The notes under the pieces were generated by a model, which was not told where the DNA came from, did no database searches, and saw nothing but the letters and a program-made list of their open reading frames with translations. From assembly GCA_937899935.1 (NCBI GenBank), contig CALCOW010000101.1, positions 1 through 9,057 of the forward strand: DNA of 9,057 nucleotides, in the 5' to 3' direction. The DNA comes from an uncultured Phycisphaerae bacterium (GTDB lineage Bacteria > Planctomycetota > Phycisphaerae > Phycisphaerales > SM1A02). How positions within the stretch are numbered: position 1 is the first letter of the stretch; each line of letters starts with the position of its first letter. This document shows, one piece after another, positions 7,295 through 9,057 of this stretch. Both the position numbers and the translations under genes were made by a program.

Positions 7295-7295
7295 A

Positions 7296-8894
7296 TCAGA
7301 TTACAAACTCAACCAGAATGCTAATCACAATGAAAAGTGGAATGAGTATAGGGATGCTGTAGCGGAACATGTATCCGAAGAAACTCGGCATCTTCACACC
7401 TGATTGTTCAGCGATGGCTTTGACCATGAAGTTTGGTCCGTTGCCGATGTAACTCATGGCACCCATAAAGACGGCGCCCAAGCTAATGGCCGCAAGATGG
7501 GTTTCACTGATGAAATGTTCTTTGGGTGTTCCTTCCGCAATAAGCACGGTATCCATGCCTTCAGTGATGGGCACCTGTTGGGCAAGTTGCAAAAAGACCA
7601 GATACGTTGGCGCATTGTCAAGGAAGCTTGAGAGAATGCCAGTGGCCCAGAAGAAGTGCCATGGCTCGCCAAAGGTATTGGTGATGGTGTCTCCAGATAT
7701 TTTGAGCACTTCCAGTGGCACCTGCATCGCGATAAAGATGCCAATAAAAATAGCCGCAACTTCAATAATGGCGGCAAAGTTGAATTCGTTGTCCTTGCGA
7801 ATCTGTGCTCGCGTGGTTCCCCAAGCAATGACCACAATGCCCAGCATGATCAATTCACGCATAAAGAGGAACGGCTTCCAGTTGGTCGCTGGTACCACTT
7901 TGGTTGGATCAATCAAAGCCAAGACAAGCACGAGAATCGCCAGCCAGACGAGATTGAACCAACCCACCAAACGCAGTGGCTCGATGTTGCGATCATCACG
8001 ACGAACATTAGCTGGTGTTTCACGCTTGTAGGCACGGGTATCAATAATGTAATAGACAATCAGCAGAACGATGCAGCAGATCAGCCATTCTGGCCAGAGT
8101 CCAAGGGTCCATGTAAAGGGCACGCCGGCCAGGAAGCCTAGGAAAAGTGGTGGGTCGCCAACGGGCAACAGTGTTCCGCCAATATTACTGGCCAGGAAAA
8201 TGAAGAAGACCACGGTGTGTACTTTGTGCTTCCGTTCGCGATTGGTATTCAGAAGCGGACGAATCAGCAGCATGCTGGCGCCAGTAGTGCCAATAAAGCT
8301 AGCAATGCCGGCGCCGACTGCAAGAAAAGTGGTGTTGGTCAGTGGGTGCGCAGCAAGGTCACCTGAAAGCCGGATGCCACCGGAAATCACGTACAAGCTA
8401 AAGAGCAGAATGATGAAGGGGATGTACTCTTGAATGATGGCATGGTTCATCACGTACGGTAGTGATTGCCAGCCTTCTGCAAGTAAGTAGTACAGCATCG
8501 TCAGGCCGGCGATGAACATCGAGATGATGAAGCGATTGAGATTGTTTTCCCACCAGTGGTGAGTGGCACTAAGCAGTGGCAGTACCGCGATGCAGCCAAG
8601 AATGCCAATAAACGGAAGAATGCCGATATACCAAAGCGGCGGCAATGTATCGGGTGTGTGATCATCAGCCTCTTCATGGTCTTGATGGTCGTCAGTCGCG
8701 GTGGCTGCGTCAGTGGTGCCATCAGTGGCGCTCGCGACTGGTTCACTGTCGCCATGGCCGCCTCCTGAATGGCCGGCCAGGCCCCACACGGTCAAGATGG
8801 CTACGATCACAGCGATCACAAGTGCTGCTGAAGCAATGGGGCCAATTTGATTGGTCGATGGGCGATGTGGAAGATCGTCAGAGGCGTTATTCAC
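7296..8894 (-). CDS. Sodium:proton antiporter, CitMHS/NhaD-like (ion transporter superfamily)
   Basis: This is a polytopic inner-membrane transporter, predicted here to exchange sodium for protons. With the GTG at 8894 as start it has 532 residues and about 12 hydrophobic segments. Family marks, numbered from that GTG, are GGIRLSGDL (172-180), IGTTGAS (201-207), SNIGGTLLPVGDPP (236-249), SSFLDNAPTY (422-431) and SYIGNGPN (481-488); the two halves carry related re-entrant motifs, as expected for the ion transporter fold. The first membrane segment (21-41) is followed by a loop rich in His, Asp and Glu (41-82), probably periplasmic. The start is uncertain: the frame is open to a TTG at 8963, which would add 23 residues, and neither start has a strong ribosome site. 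The transported ion is inferred from family resemblance (CitMHS_2-type proteins); an organic anion such as citrate cannot be ruled out. The 3' end abuts the stress-protein remnant. Confidence 0.8.
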   Translation of the reverse strand: MNNASDDLPHRPSTNQIGPIASAALVIAVIVAILTVWGLAGHSGGGHGDSEPVASATDGTTDAATATDDHQDHEEADDHTPDTLPPLWYIGILPFIGILGCIAVLPLLSATHHWWENNLNRFIISMFIAGLTMLYYLLAEGWQSLPYVMNHAIIQEYIPFIILLFSLYVISGGIRLSGDLAAHPLTNTTFLAVGAGIASFIGTTGASMLLIRPLLNTNRERKHKVHTVVFFIFLASNIGGTLLPVGDPPLFLGFLAGVPFTWTLGLWPEWLICCIVLLIVYYIIDTRAYKRETPANVRRDDRNIEPLRLVGWFNLVWLAILVLVLALIDPTKVVPATNWKPFLFMRELIMLGIVVIAWGTTRAQIRKDNEFNFAAIIEVAAIFIGIFIAMQVPLEVLKISGDTITNTFGEPWHFFWATGILSSFLDNAPTYLVFLQLAQQVPITEGMDTVLIAEGTPKEHFISETHLAAISLGAVFMGAMSYIGNGPNFMVKAIAEQSGVKMPSFFGYMFRYSIPILIPLFIVISILVEFVI

Positions 8895-9017
8895 GGGTAA
8901 AAGAGATCCAATGCAAAGCTTTGTGAACAGGTAAGACCGTTTAAGTTGGCGTAGAGTAACCAAGCAAGCGCGGACTGTGTGGGACTTTGGGCTGTAGAAT
9001 CTAGCTCAGTTCAGAAA

Positions 9018-9025
9018 AAGGAAGG
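9018..9025 (+). promoter_or_regulatory. Strong ribosome binding site for the gene at the right edge
   Basis: AAGGAAGG lies 7 bases before GTG 9033, a good Shine-Dalgarno sequence with good spacing. A TAGAAT at 8995-9000 could be its -10 box, but no clear -35 is seen. The divergent region 8895-9017 holds nothing else I can name. Confidence 0.4.
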
Positions 9026-9032
9026 TGTCCTT

Positions 9033-9057
9033 GTGAAGATGCATTGTCAGGGTGGGG
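9033..9057 (+). CDS. Start of an unknown gene, cut by the window end
   Basis: GTG at 9033 follows a strong AAGGAAGG site and opens the frame M-K-M-H-C-Q-G-G before the window ends; ATG 9039 in the same frame is an alternative start. Only eight codons are visible, so no function can be given. It is divergent from the antiporter gene. The call rests on the ribosome site alone and may be wrong. Confidence 0.35.

Noticed and set aside
8995..9020. TAGCTCAGTTC-like string resembling a tRNA D-arm
   Set aside because: No matching acceptor stem, anticodon arm or T-loop (GGTTCRANTCC) can be found around it.

Overview
The window looks like ordinary chromosomal housekeeping DNA from a Gram-negative-type bacterium. 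My best guess is the planctomycete line, perhaps a Phycisphaerae relative, but this is an inference from the style of the PBP2, RodA, DinG and antiporter proteins and not proven. Base composition is moderate and even by eye. I see no insertion sequence, CRISPR array, phage gene, tRNA or rRNA.

Positions 2-4371 (+ strand) hold a tightly packed block: the 3' end of a PBP2-type transpeptidase gene (mrdA), then rodA, rsmG and dinG. Each gene overlaps the next by 1 to 8 bases, which suggests one transcript with translational coupling. PBP2 and RodA are the transpeptidase and glycosyltransferase of the cell-elongation machinery. RsmG modifies 16S rRNA and DinG is an iron-sulfur-type DNA helicase; their link to the wall genes is only positional. 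After a 92-base gap comes a ManB-type phosphomannomutase/phosphoglucomutase gene (4464-5870, +), which probably makes sugar-1-phosphates for surface polysaccharides.

Positions 5881-6954 (- strand) carry thiS and thiG, the sulfur carrier and thiazole synthase of thiamine synthesis, converging on manB with 10 bases between them. thiS has a perfect TATAAT box only 9 bases upstream of its ATG and no visible Shine-Dalgarno sequence, so it may be made from a leaderless or nearly leaderless mRNA.

Positions 7007-7294 (- strand) hold a decayed universal stress protein gene. Its 5' half is missing and it has an in-frame TAG. It abuts the 3' end of a CitMHS/NhaD-like sodium:proton antiporter gene (7296-8894, -). 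The last 163 bases are a divergent intergenic region that ends in what looks like the first codons of another + strand gene.

No new multi-gene system is evident. The most interesting details are an EF-hand-like calcium-binding loop next to the PBP2 active-site region, a DinG lacking the first of its four usual cluster cysteines, the stress-protein remnant, and the possible leaderless thiS transcript.
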